A stretch of DNA of 64,000 nt from the NCBI GenBank assembly GCA_021801025.1, contig JAJYYK010000010.1, positions 26,818 through 90,817 on the forward strand, in the 5' to 3' direction. The translations under genes and the position numbers were made by a program. The notes under the pieces are model-generated. The model was given only the letters and a program-made list of their open reading frames with translations, had not been told where the DNA came from and did no database searches. Positions 1 to 8,330 of the stretch are shown piece by piece (positions within the stretch are counted from its first letter, which is position 1; every line of letters starts with the position of its first letter). The DNA is from Pseudomonadota bacterium (GTDB lineage Bacteria > Pseudomonadota > Gammaproteobacteria > Burkholderiales > Sulfuriferulaceae).

Positions 1-1177
1 CAAACAAAATAAGCGGAACGGTGAGTGTGACAATAGCCGCTTCGCGCCAGCCGAGAAATATCACCAAAATAACCACCACAGAGCCAATGGCGATACCCAA
101 ATGTTCCATCAGGGTATTGACGGCATCATTGGCTTTTGCGCCATCATCGCGGGTGACGCTGACAGTCACCCCCTGCGGGATCGCATCCCGCTTGAGCGCA
201 TCCAACTTGCTCAATACTGCACTGGCCACCACCACCGCATTGGTACCTGATTTTTTGGCAATGGCAATAGTGACCGCAGGGGCTTCGCCACGGTAAGCGG
301 GGTGTTCAGCGGCCGGGCCGAAAGCAAACCGGCTCTGCTCATCGGTTTCGGCAGCGCCATCACGAATATCGGCCACATCCTTCAGATAAACCGGCTTGCC
401 ATTGGGCGCACCAATAATAATATGCCCGACTTCACGCACATCTCCCAAAAATCCGGATAAGCGCACTGGCTTTGACTGATCATTATTGACCAGTGTGCCC
501 AGGGGCAAAGACACATTGGCGCCCTGTAATTGCTGACCCAACTGGTCCAGGCTGATACCGCTGGCACTAAGTCTGGCCGGGTTGATCCAGACATTGACTG
601 CATGTTCTGTTCCACCCGTCAACTGTGTAAATGACACACCCGGAATATTGCGCAATTGTTCAAGCACATGCGCAGCCACTAAACGCAGTGCGTCACTGGA
701 CAACTGCGTGGCGCTCAAGGTAAGCGTCATAATGGGCACATCGTCCACATTAATCGGCTTGACGATGGGTTGCATCACACCAGCAGGCATACGGTCCATG
801 TTTTGCATCAACTGGTTATAGAGCTTGACCAGGCTGCGCTCCTGATCCTGCCCCACATCAAACTGAACGGTGACCACGCCATAATCCGCCACGGCGTAAC
901 CAAAGGTATGCTTTACACCAGACTGTGCGTTCATAATCGCTTCCAGTGGCTGAACCACCAGATGCTCAATTTCATCTGCCGATGCGCCAGGTTTGGCCAC
1001 GATAATATTGGCAGCGGGCACGACAATCTGCGGGTTGTATTCTCGCGGCGTCACCAGCAAGGCCATCACACCAGCCAGTGTCACCGCCAGCATCATCATG
1101 GCAGTGATTTTTGATTCAAGAAAAGTTTTCGCCAGTTTGCCGGCGATATTCAGCTTCTGCGGAATGTGTTCAGACAT
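1..1177 (-). CDS. RND efflux transporter permease, N-terminal part (cut by window edge)
   Basis: This is the first 392 codons of an inner-membrane RND (AcrB/HAE-type) pump that exports small molecules using the proton gradient. The start ATG at 1175-1177 overlaps the end of the adaptor gene by 8 bases (ATGTCTGA), as expected for translational coupling. The protein opens with a short cytoplasmic stretch and a membrane segment (about residues 25-43), followed by a periplasmic porter region with the family phrases PREYNPQI and GASADEIEHLVVQPLE. The last visible residues begin the next membrane block. The rest lies to the left of the window. The substrate cannot be told from the sequence. The REYN motif after TM1 sets it slightly apart from classic AcrB. 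Confidence 0.93.
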   Translation of the reverse strand, partial: MSEHIPQKLNIAGKLAKTFLESKITAMMMLAVTLAGVMALLVTPREYNPQIVVPAANIIVAKPGASADEIEHLVVQPLEAIMNAQSGVKHTFGYAVADYGVVTVQFDVGQDQERSLVKLYNQLMQNMDRMPAGVMQPIVKPINVDDVPIMTLTLSATQLSSDALRLVAAHVLEQLRNIPGVSFTQLTGGTEHAVNVWINPARLSASGISLDQLGQQLQGANVSLPLGTLVNNDQSKPVRLSGFLGDVREVGHIIIGAPNGKPVYLKDVADIRDGAAETDEQSRFAFGPAAEHPAYRGEAPAVTIAIAKKSGTNAVVVASAVLSKLDALKRDAIPQGVTVSVTRDDGAKANDAVNTLMEHLGIAIGSVVVILVIFLGWREAAIVTLTVPLILF

Positions 1178-2252
1178 TGCCATCCCCTGCCACGATCTTG
1201 TCACCTGATTGCAACGAGGCATCTGGCTTGTCCACCACCTGTTCACCCGCTGACAGGCCCGCCTGAATTTCCGTCTGGCCTGATACCGTGTCACCGGCAC
1301 GCACCATGCGATAATGAGCGACATGGTTTTGATCCACCACGAAAACGCCACTAATTCCCGCGCGCTCAATCACCGCGCTGGCTGGAATACGCAAACCCTG
1401 ACGCTTCCCTGTTGAGAAATCCACTTGGACAAACATACCACTTTGCAACGCAACACCAGGAGGCAGACTAATCTTGACCAAATGAGAGTGCGTCACAGGA
1501 TCTGCGGCTGAAACCAAATGCGTAATGGTGCCGGTCAATGTCATCTGATTGACGTGCAGGGTAACTGCTTCGTGCAGGCTTAATTGGCCAAAAATCGTTT
1601 CCGATGTCTGCGTCTCGACATCCAGTTGGGCGGGATTCACCAAAGTTAACAGTGGCTGACCTGGGGCAGCCAAGGCACCCACACTGGTTAAACGCTGGGT
1701 AATGGTACCGGGAAATGGTGCGCGAATTTCAGCATAACGCATTTGCGCATTGGCACTGGCGTGACCGGCACGGGCTGCGTTGGCCTGCTGTTGAGCAACG
1801 GAATACTGAAGGCGGATTTTGTCCCACTGCGCTTTGGGGATCGCTTCTTCGCGATAAAGATCGCCAAAGCGGTCATAATCGGATTTTGCATCGGCCAACG
1901 CCGCCTCAGCTTGGGCCAAGTTAGCACCAGACATGCTGACTTGACCCTGAATGTCGCTTGGGTCCACCGTGATAAGCAAATCCCCCTGCTTCACTTGCTG
2001 CCCTGTCTCCACGTTAATGTGCCGGACATAAGCCATGATGCGTGAGGCAATTTGAATCTGCTGTTGCGCCACCACACTACCTGGATAACCTGCAACAACG
2101 GGGAACTCACTGGCTTGCGTGGTGAACAGGGTGGCCTTCACCGAATTCACCGGTGACACAATGGTGGCAGAATCACCAGTCTGATGGTCACCACAACCGC
2201 CTAACAGCAAGGTTAAAAATAAAACAGCAAAGCGAATGGGGAAATTGTTCAC
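1170..2252 (-). CDS. RND efflux periplasmic adaptor lipoprotein (membrane fusion protein)
   Basis: This 360-residue protein is the periplasmic adaptor that links the permease to an outer-membrane channel. It has a lipoprotein signal peptide with lipobox LLGGC (Cys20), so it should be anchored in a membrane by lipid. Behind it come the biotinyl-lipoyl-like half-domain (about 55-95, IASRIMAYVRHINVETGQQV), a coiled-coil hairpin rich in Ala/Gln (about 100-165), the second lipoyl half and beta-barrel (RAPFPGTITQ onward), and a membrane-proximal domain. Length and order fit the HlyD/AcrA family. It overlaps the permease start by 8 bases and lies 24 bases after the TolC-like gene, so the three form one operon. 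Confidence 0.95.
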   Translation of the reverse strand: MNNFPIRFAVLFLTLLLGGCGDHQTGDSATIVSPVNSVKATLFTTQASEFPVVAGYPGSVVAQQQIQIASRIMAYVRHINVETGQQVKQGDLLITVDPSDIQGQVSMSGANLAQAEAALADAKSDYDRFGDLYREEAIPKAQWDKIRLQYSVAQQQANAARAGHASANAQMRYAEIRAPFPGTITQRLTSVGALAAPGQPLLTLVNPAQLDVETQTSETIFGQLSLHEAVTLHVNQMTLTGTITHLVSAADPVTHSHLVKISLPPGVALQSGMFVQVDFSTGKRQGLRIPASAVIERAGISGVFVVDQNHVAHYRMVRAGDTVSGQTEIQAGLSAGEQVVDKPDASLQSGDKIVAGDGNV

Positions 2253-2276
2253 AGCAAACTCCTGGTACTCATTAAA

Positions 2277-3665
2277 TTAAAGTGCATCGGGATCAAGTTG
2301 TCCCAAGGCAAGTTTCAAATTGGCTCGTTGTACAGCCACCGCATACCGCGCAGTCACCACATCGGCACGCGCTTTGTCCAGTTGCGCCTGAGCACCCAGT
2401 TGCTCAGTAATGGTCGTCAAACCGTTGGCATAGCGTTTATTGACCAGACGTACGGCTTCTTCAATTTGCGACAAAGCCGCTTCGCGTTCAGCTAATTGTT
2501 TTTCAGCTTCATCGGCTTTACGCACTGCCTCATCCACTTGATAGGCCAACCCGGCTTCGGCTTGGGTCAAACGCGCCTGCGTTTCATTTTTACTGGCTTG
2601 CGCCTGATCCACTTTGGCATGCGTGACACCGCCATCAAAAGCGACCCATGACACCGAACCGCCTATGGTGTAGGAACTGGCGCCCAACCCCATTTGGGCA
2701 TCATTCCAGTCCTGACGCAACATCAAACCCACTTGGGGCATCCATGCGGCGCGAGCCATATCTACTTTGGCAGTTTCCGCTTGTGTCTGTTTACGCAAAG
2801 CCAGAATACCGGGGTTATTTTCAAGCGCTGTTTGGCGCAAGGTTTGTATTGGCGCAGCAATCGGCTTAATTTCAGCCCACTCGCCAACATCCAGCGGATG
2901 TTCAAATGGCACGCCCAACAAAACATGTAACTGTTCCAGTGCGCCGTCTAATGCATTTTGTGCCTGAAGATGTTGCACTTGTACATCTTGCAACCGAACC
3001 TGCGCCAGCAATAAGTCACTTTTGACAACGGTGCCACTTTTAAGCATGTTGTTCATCATGGTCAGCAATGAGCGCGCTGCGGTTTCAGCCTGTTGGGTCA
3101 CACCCACAAACGCACGGGCGGCATGAACACCTTCATAGGCCTGCAACACCTGAAAAATCACATGTTGGCGGGCGGACAGATCGCCCTGCTGCGCTGCTTC
3201 CACATAAGCGCGTGCTTGTTGAATACCACCTGTAATCAACCCGCCAGTGTAAATAGGTGCCTGAATTTCCAAACGGGTATCAAAATTATGCACAAATCCC
3301 GGGTAATTAAGATTACTGGGCGCAACACCCAAGCCCTGCCCAAATTGACCCGCACCAAAATCATTAAATGTCGCCTGGCGTTCGGACAACTTTAAGCCAA
3401 AGGCACTGAGTGCATCATTGGTACCTACCACGTCTTCCGACGCAGTGAGCTTGGGAATACGGTTACCTTGCGCTTGGCGCAAACCGGCTTTGGCCTGATT
3501 GACACGTTCCTGGCTGCCGATCAGATCAGGATTTTGCTTCAGCGCCATATTGACGCACTCGGCAAAGCTCAAGGTTTCAGCTGCCGCATATCCAGACCAT
3601 GCCGTACTCAACAACAGCATCAGCGCATGAAGTAACACAGGCTTGTATGAAAATAATTTAGTCAT
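2277..3665 (-). CDS. TolC-family outer membrane efflux protein
   Basis: This 462-residue outer-membrane channel is the first gene of the efflux operon. It has an N-terminal signal peptide (about residues 1-29, ending near AAAET) and two outer-membrane-efflux-protein repeats with long heptad-like helices such as LSFAECVNMALKQNPDL and the matching second-half segment LRQTALENNPGILALRKQ. The length matches the TolC/OprM family. It has no lipobox, unlike OprM. It should pair with the adaptor and permease downstream. Confidence 0.94.
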   Translation of the reverse strand: MTKLFSYKPVLLHALMLLLSTAWSGYAAAETLSFAECVNMALKQNPDLIGSQERVNQAKAGLRQAQGNRIPKLTASEDVVGTNDALSAFGLKLSERQATFNDFGAGQFGQGLGVAPSNLNYPGFVHNFDTRLEIQAPIYTGGLITGGIQQARAYVEAAQQGDLSARQHVIFQVLQAYEGVHAARAFVGVTQQAETAARSLLTMMNNMLKSGTVVKSDLLLAQVRLQDVQVQHLQAQNALDGALEQLHVLLGVPFEHPLDVGEWAEIKPIAAPIQTLRQTALENNPGILALRKQTQAETAKVDMARAAWMPQVGLMLRQDWNDAQMGLGASSYTIGGSVSWVAFDGGVTHAKVDQAQASKNETQARLTQAEAGLAYQVDEAVRKADEAEKQLAEREAALSQIEEAVRLVNKRYANGLTTITEQLGAQAQLDKARADVVTARYAVAVQRANLKLALGQLDPDAL

Positions 3666-4008
3666 TATTTGTAAATACCTTTGTCAACTGCCATTTTTGG
3701 AATAATACGTCATTACTTGCGCGAGCATGAATCTGCCCATTTGATTTCATATCATACTCACTGACCCAGAAATGACGAAATAACATCTTTATACGACCAT
3801 GCGTCCATATTAAACTAATTGAGACCTTTACACGATGCTTACATCTGCGCATCAGGCAAAGGTCTCTCAATGTCGACTTGATCGATATATTAGAAAATAA
3901 TTATATACTAATTTATATCAATTTCGCAAGACCAAGTTTAGATTCGACATCACAAGACATTACAGAATGCTGTAGAATAACAACAATTATGATATGTTGG
4001 AGCGGTGC
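3666..4008. other. Divergent intergenic region between efflux operon and RNA helicase gene
   Basis: This 343-base region is AT-rich and has no convincing gene. It must carry the promoters of both divergent units. The only candidate that stands out on the plus strand is the one at 3878-3906. No clear operator palindrome for a TetR- or MerR-type regulator was recognised, and no regulator gene is adjacent. Confidence 0.6.
3878..3906 (+). promoter_or_regulatory. Candidate sigma-70 promoter for the RNA helicase gene
   Basis: A -35-like TTGATC (3878-3883) and a -10-like TTATAT (3901-3906) are separated by exactly 17 bases in a very AT-rich stretch about 100 bases upstream of the helicase start. 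The match is moderate and AT-rich sequence makes chance matches likely. Confidence 0.3.
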
Positions 4009-5352
4009 ATGGGGTTTTCTGAACTCGGTTTGGTGCCAGAAGTGTTGCAGGCATTGTCTGAGTGTGGTTATCGTGAACCGACGCCTGTACAGGCGCAGGT
4101 GATTCCTGTTGCGCTGACCGGCTGTGATGTGATGGCTGGTGCGCAAACAGGCACAGGCAAGACAGCCGGATTTACGCTGCCTTTGTTATGTCGTTTGGCG
4201 CCCTACGCCACGCATAGTCCATCTCCTGCACGACATCCCGTGCGAGCATTGATTCTTGTGCCAACTCGCGAACTGGCGATGCAGGTAGAAGAAAGCGTTC
4301 ATAAATATGGCAAACACCTGCCCTTACGTATCGCTGTGGTATACGGTGGCATTCATATGGCGCCACAAATTCAGCGTTTGCGTGAAGGTGTAGATATTTT
4401 AGTCGCCACGCCAGGACGTTTGCTGGATCATGTGCAAAACAAAACACTCGATTTGTCGCAGGTGGGTATTTTTGTGCTGGACGAGGCCGACCGAATGCTG
4501 GACATGGGGTTTATGCCGGATCTGCGCCGGATCATTGAGTTGCTGCCAACAGAACGACAAAATATGATGTTTTCCGCCACCTTCTCTGGTGAAATCAAGA
4601 AACTGGCGGACGCCATCATGCGATCCCCACGCTTGATTGAGGTGGCTCAGCGCAACACCGCAGCCGAAACCGTACGCCAATGCGTTCATCCTGTAGAACG
4701 CGCACAAAAACATGTTTTGCTTACCCATTTAATCCGTTCACGCGAGCTGAAACAGGTATTGGTATTTTGTGGTACCAAACTGGGCGCTAACCGCTTAACG
4801 CAACATTTAACCCGTAGCGGAATTCCAGCGAACGCCATCCATGGCGACAAAACCCAACAGGCACGCGTGGACGCTTTGGAGCAATTCAAACGCGGTGAAA
4901 TTACCGTCCTGGTGGCGACAGATGTCGCAGCCCGTGGCATCGATATTGATCAACTTCCCACAGTCATCAATTTTGACTTACCCCGCGTTGCGGAGGACTA
5001 TATCCACCGAATTGGACGCACGGGTCGTGCTGGTGCGCTGGGCGAGGCGTTGTCATTGGTGTGTGATGAGGAACTGGAATCACTTGCCGCCATAGAAAAA
5101 CTGCTCAACAAATCGATTCCCTCTGAGGTGGTCGAAGGCTTTTTGACTGTGCCTGTGGTACGGGGACCCGCACCACGAATCAAACCTGCAAGCCATCATG
5201 AAGCATCGGTCAACACACATCAACCCGACGACCAGCCTTACATCAGTAGCTTACCAACGGGTCAAACAGTCAAATTGCGACCAAAACCCAATGAGCAAGT
5301 AGCTGCGCTGTTTTTACCGCCCGCAAAAAAAACAGACGTCACTTCCGGGTAG
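4009..5352 (+). CDS. rhlE: DEAD-box ATP-dependent RNA helicase, RhlE type
   Basis: This is an ATP-dependent RNA-unwinding enzyme of the DEAD-box family, probably acting in RNA decay and ribosome assembly. The start ATG at 4009 is preferred over 3994 because GGAG (3999-4002) lies 6 bases before it and the protein then begins MGFSELGL, as RhlE proteins do. Motifs are in order: Q-motif (GYREPTPVQ), Walker A AQTGTGKT (45-52), PTRELA, DEAD (158-161), SAT (189-191), and in the second RecA domain ARGIDI and HRIGRTGR. The tail of about 70 residues is basic, Pro-rich and variable, as usual for RhlE. RhlB or another RhlE paralog is possible, but the GTGKTAGFTLPLL core favours RhlE. Confidence 0.93.
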   Translation: MGFSELGLVPEVLQALSECGYREPTPVQAQVIPVALTGCDVMAGAQTGTGKTAGFTLPLLCRLAPYATHSPSPARHPVRALILVPTRELAMQVEESVHKYGKHLPLRIAVVYGGIHMAPQIQRLREGVDILVATPGRLLDHVQNKTLDLSQVGIFVLDEADRMLDMGFMPDLRRIIELLPTERQNMMFSATFSGEIKKLADAIMRSPRLIEVAQRNTAAETVRQCVHPVERAQKHVLLTHLIRSRELKQVLVFCGTKLGANRLTQHLTRSGIPANAIHGDKTQQARVDALEQFKRGEITVLVATDVAARGIDIDQLPTVINFDLPRVAEDYIHRIGRTGRAGALGEALSLVCDEELESLAAIEKLLNKSIPSEVVEGFLTVPVVRGPAPRIKPASHHEASVNTHQPDDQPYISSLPTGQTVKLRPKPNEQVAALFLPPAKKTDVTSG

Positions 5353-5426
5353 ACTAAAGCACGACTTGTCTATATTGGTGAGACGGCTTGCCGATAACTG
5401 TCATCTTTGCAAGACCGCACTCACAA

Positions 5427-6134
5427 TTACCACCACTTCTCATAAATGGTGTGCTGCGCGGGAACACCCAAGCGCAAGAGTAGTTCGCTCAATTCATCCA
5501 CCATCGCCTGGGGGCCACACAGATAATACAAAGTGTGCTCATCAATCCCCGCTTGTTGCAACAGGTCTGCGTTGATACGCCCGTTTAATCCACTCCAGTC
5601 TGGATGAGTCTTTGTCAGGGTGACCAAGCTGTGCAAACGCGGGTGCTCACTGAGTCGCCCGATATCCGCGCGAAACAAAAACTCTTCTGGACGTGCGATG
5701 CTATAAATTAAAGTGGCATCTGCTTGCACGCCCTGCTCATCAATATAACGGAATATGCTCATCAGTGGCGTAATGCCGGTACCCGCACCGATCAACACCA
5801 CTCGCTTACCCATTTCCGGACGATAAAAAAAATCACCCTGACCGTTGCTGATTTGCAAGTCATCTCCAGCCTGAGCCGCATCATGCAACCAACGGGTAAG
5901 CGGGTGACGAGCGCTGGCTTTGATGGCCAGTTCGAAGGTTCCCATCTCTGCGGTGGATGACGCCACCGAGAAACTTGCAGTCTGAAATTCCCCATCAATT
6001 TCACGTCCGACGTGTATCCATTGTCCAGGTAAACGATGAAATTCAGGCTGCGTGCAATGGAGTAAAAACCCCTTGATGCCCGGCGCAAGGACGTTTACAG
6101 CAAGTAATGTAGCTCGAAATGGAGTAAGATTCAA
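5427..6134 (-). CDS. Ferredoxin-NADP reductase-like flavin oxidoreductase
   Basis: This 235-residue protein has the ferredoxin-reductase fold: an N-terminal FAD-binding barrel (about 1-100) followed by an NAD(P)-binding domain. The pyridine-nucleotide loop GAGTGITPLMS (about 113-123) and the terminal CGP motif (YYLCGPQAMV) are present. The usual flavin motif RxYS is changed to ASFSVAS, as in some family branches. It has no 2Fe-2S domain, so it needs a separate electron partner, which is not visible nearby. Its start overlaps the end of the CbbY gene by 4 bases (ATGA), so the two are co-translated. The electron acceptor is unknown. Confidence 0.87.
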   Translation of the reverse strand: MNLTPFRATLLAVNVLAPGIKGFLLHCTQPEFHRLPGQWIHVGREIDGEFQTASFSVASSTAEMGTFELAIKASARHPLTRWLHDAAQAGDDLQISNGQGDFFYRPEMGKRVVLIGAGTGITPLMSIFRYIDEQGVQADATLIYSIARPEEFLFRADIGRLSEHPRLHSLVTLTKTHPDWSGLNGRINADLLQQAGIDEHTLYYLCGPQAMVDELSELLLRLGVPAQHTIYEKWW

Positions 6135-6928
6135 AATGAACTTTCGGTGGATGACACTGCAGCAGAGGCGTGAAGCGCTCGCACCGTGTCAAGTGTGACA
6201 TAACCGGACCCATGCAGGTTACCGCCAAACACGTGAGCAGGGCTGTCCGGCTCCCCCAAATCACTGATCACCGCACAAGCACCACTGAAATCATGGTCAC
6301 AGGTATAATCATTGAGCGTGACCAAAGTAGGAATATGAGCACCCATGCTGGATCGTAACCCGTTAAAAGAGTCTTCAAAGGCCATGCATGCGCTGGCAGG
6401 CAACTGTAGTTTTTCCAAAGCCCATTGATAGATATCCGGAGCTGGTTTTTTGGCAGGAACAATATCGCCGGCAGCAATCAATTCAAACCAGTCCATGGCC
6501 TCTGCTCCCAAACTGAATTGTAACAGTGCGGTGACATTTTCAGGCGTGGTGGTGGTCACAATAGCCAAACGCAAACCAGCTGCACGCGCTTCTGTCAGCA
6601 CTCGCCTCACACCGGGACGCACAGGAATTTTACCCTGTTCAAGCAGATCGGTATAATGGCGGGTCTTGCTGCGGTGCAAAGCAATCACCAAGTCATCAAA
6701 ATCCTTGGGCGGTTGATAGTCAGGCAGGTAATCACTGACATAATGACGGATACGCTCTTTGCCGCCCGTGACGGCAAGCAGCTTGCCATACAAAGCAACA
6801 TCCCAGTCCCAGTCAAGATGATGCGCCTGAAACGCGGCATTAAAAGCGATGCGATGACCGTCACGCTCGGTATCGGCCAGTGTGCCATCGACATCAAAGA
6901 GTAATGCAGATAAAGGTGTCATATTCAT
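6131..6928 (-). CDS. cbbY: HAD-family phosphatase, CbbY type
   Basis: This 265-residue HAD-superfamily hydrolase is of the CbbY group. In known members this enzyme dephosphorylates xylulose-1,5-bisphosphate, an inhibitor made by Rubisco side reactions. HAD motif I is FDVDGTLAD (catalytic Asp about residues 11-13), followed by the CbbY signature TERDGHR and LLAVTGGKERI. Motif II is TTTTPEN, and the acidic motif with KKPAPDIY and AFEDSFNGL follows. It is the first gene of a two-gene operon with the flavin reductase. It suggests, but does not prove, a Calvin cycle in this organism, because no Rubisco gene is in the window. Confidence 0.9.
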   Translation of the reverse strand: MNMTPLSALLFDVDGTLADTERDGHRIAFNAAFQAHHLDWDWDVALYGKLLAVTGGKERIRHYVSDYLPDYQPPKDFDDLVIALHRSKTRHYTDLLEQGKIPVRPGVRRVLTEARAAGLRLAIVTTTTPENVTALLQFSLGAEAMDWFELIAAGDIVPAKKPAPDIYQWALEKLQLPASACMAFEDSFNGLRSSMGAHIPTLVTLNDYTCDHDFSGACAVISDLGEPDSPAHVFGGNLHGSGYVTLDTVRALHASAAVSSTESSF

Positions 6929-7021
6929 TTGTTTGTTGCTCTTCTCACATATTTCTGATATTAAGTCGAAAGAATTATTTTACGCACCACTTACTTTCAA
7001 TTTTAGAAACGACACATTATT

Positions 7022-7444
7022 ATGAAAGCATCAGAGTTCACTCAATTTACCCCCTATGTCCCCAGTGAAGGGGAGGAATACATGAATCCAGCACAAGCTG
7101 ATCATTTTCGCAAAATTCTTGAAGCATGGAAAGCTGAATTATCAGATGATATCGATGGCACCATACATGCCATGCAAGAAGATGCCACTTTATTCGCCGA
7201 CCCCAACGACCGTGCCAGCCAGGAATCAGACATGGCTCTGGAATTACGTAACCGGGACCGCGAAAGAAAATTAATTAAAAAAATTGATGAAACCATTAAT
7301 AAAATTGACCATGACGAATATGGTTATTGTGAAGCCTGCGGAATTGAAATTGGACTGAAACGTTTAGAGGCCAGGCCCACAGCAACCTTGTGCATCGACT
7401 GTAAAACCCTGGATGAATTTCGTGAAAAGCAAGTCGCACGCTAG
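7022..7444 (+). CDS. dksA: RNA polymerase-binding transcription factor DksA
   Basis: This 140-residue protein binds the RNA polymerase secondary channel and works with ppGpp to switch promoters during starvation. It has the coiled coil with the tip residues DPNDRASQE (close to the DxxDxA motif needed for function), followed by [16 protein letters not shown]. The C-terminal four-cysteine zinc finger (CEACG and CIDC) comes next. The start at 7022 gives the usual N-terminal extension ending in [10 protein letters not shown] shorter start at 7082 is possible but less likely. It is divergent from cbbY and stands alone. Confidence 0.97.
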   Translation: MKASEFTQFTPYVPSEGEEYMNPAQADHFRKILEAWKAELSDDIDGTIHAMQEDATLFADPNDRASQESDMALELRNRDRERKLIKKIDETINKIDHDEYGYCEACGIEIGLKRLEARPTATLCIDCKTLDEFREKQVAR

Positions 7445-7712
7445 GCACCTGTCGGATTCGAAAATTCCAGGCGTGGTGTCTCAAGCAAGCGACCCGCGTA
7501 GCAGATGCTCAAAAAGTTCGCCTGAGCGAGGACGGATTTTGCAAATTTTCACTTTACGGCGAAATGTCTGCTTACGCCACCTGAGCGTTTTGCAGTTCAA
7601 CAGTTGTTTTATTGACCAAAAAATAGTGAAATATGGATCGACGGGGCGGATTTATGATGAAATCCCTTTAAGTCCGACAGGCCCTTGGGCAAACAACACA
7701 GGAGCAACGTAA

Positions 7713-8144
7713 ATGAGTGAGTTTCAGGCCAAAATGGACGGGATGCTCTACAGCTTGCTATCGTGGGAACAATTAACTGCATTCTGGCAACGGTTGGACA
7801 CTGAAGCCGGATGGTATGTGTACGCAGTTGGGCAAGAAACACCCCAACAGCCTTCTGACGCCAAACAGGTAACTGATTTCATTTCACGCATTGATACCTT
7901 GTTACACGCGGAACACCAGGAACGGTATTGCGGGATTGTGTATGCCGACGACGTCCAAACACCGAACTTTGTTGTCATCTATGACCCCAGCAATTTGGGC
8001 GTCTCTTGTGGATCAAGCAAACATCGCGTCATGCCAGGTTGGGTGATGAGCCGGATGCGTCCAGATACGTTAAACACGCATGTAGTACCCAATAACCGTA
8101 AACGCTGGTGGAATGAGTTTTTAAACGCCAGTTCAAACGTTTAA
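7713..8144 (+). CDS. Conserved hypothetical protein, 143 residues
   Basis: The product is not recognised. It is a soluble, mildly acidic protein without signal peptide, membrane segment or cysteine cluster, and it is rich in Trp (five), with a WYVYAV segment and a C-terminal MPGWVMSRMRPDT block followed by RKRWWNEF. The gene is supported by a good ribosome-binding site (CAGGAG about 7 bases before the ATG), normal codon use and its own space between dksA and the repeat at 8162. It may be a single-domain family limited to betaproteobacteria. No function is proposed. Confidence 0.7.
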   Translation: MSEFQAKMDGMLYSLLSWEQLTAFWQRLDTEAGWYVYAVGQETPQQPSDAKQVTDFISRIDTLLHAEHQERYCGIVYADDVQTPNFVVIYDPSNLGVSCGSSKHRVMPGWVMSRMRPDTLNTHVVPNNRKRWWNEFLNASSNV

Positions 8145-8161
8145 ATCCGCAAAAAATCGGT

Positions 8162-8270
8162 AGCAATGAGGTCACAGGCCTTCAGGCCGGTGGATATTTA
8201 GTCAGGGCGGGGTTCGGCGCTCCTGCCGGCCTGAAGGCCGGGTTTTTAAACCAGCAAGGAAAAAGGATAA
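8162..8270 (+). repeat. Interspersed palindromic repeat, copy 1
   Basis: This 109-base element recurs at 24349-24458 and 46182-46270. Its core is a pair of 16-base arms, left 8175-8190 and right 8226-8241 (CCGGCCTGAAGGCCGG), which are inverted copies with one mismatch. Each arm can also fold on itself (GGCCT/AGGCC). The right end reads TTTAAACCAGCAAGGA and then AAAAGGATAA in all copies. It sits between the convergent unknown gene and pnp. Confidence 0.88.
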
Positions 8271-8285
8271 AACGAAGACATATGA

Positions 8286-8325
8286 GACGCCTCACTTTAC
8301 CCAAGAATGGGTGAAGTGAGGCGTC
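8286..8325 (-). terminator. Strong hairpin at the end of pnp
   Basis: Arms 8286-8303 and 8308-8325 form an 18-base stem with a single mismatch and a 4-base loop, 5 bases after the pnp stop codon. No clear U-run follows on the pnp side, so it may act as a Rho-independent terminator or as a 3'-end stabiliser. Because it is symmetric, it may also block read-through from the unknown gene on the other strand. Confidence 0.7.
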
Positions 8326-8330
8326 CGGCA

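Noticed and set aside
3658..3870. 70-codon minus-strand frame upstream of the TolC-like gene
   Set aside because: No ribosome-binding site or similarity. It lies in the divergent promoter region.
5390..5397. Perfect sigma-28 -10 element GCCGATAA after the RNA helicase gene
   Set aside because: There is no -35 element at the required spacing and no flagellar gene downstream on that strand.
7445..7712. Unusual spacer between dksA and the unknown gene with a repeated word CCTGAGCG
   Set aside because: No second copy in the window, no stable hairpin and no open frame worth reporting.
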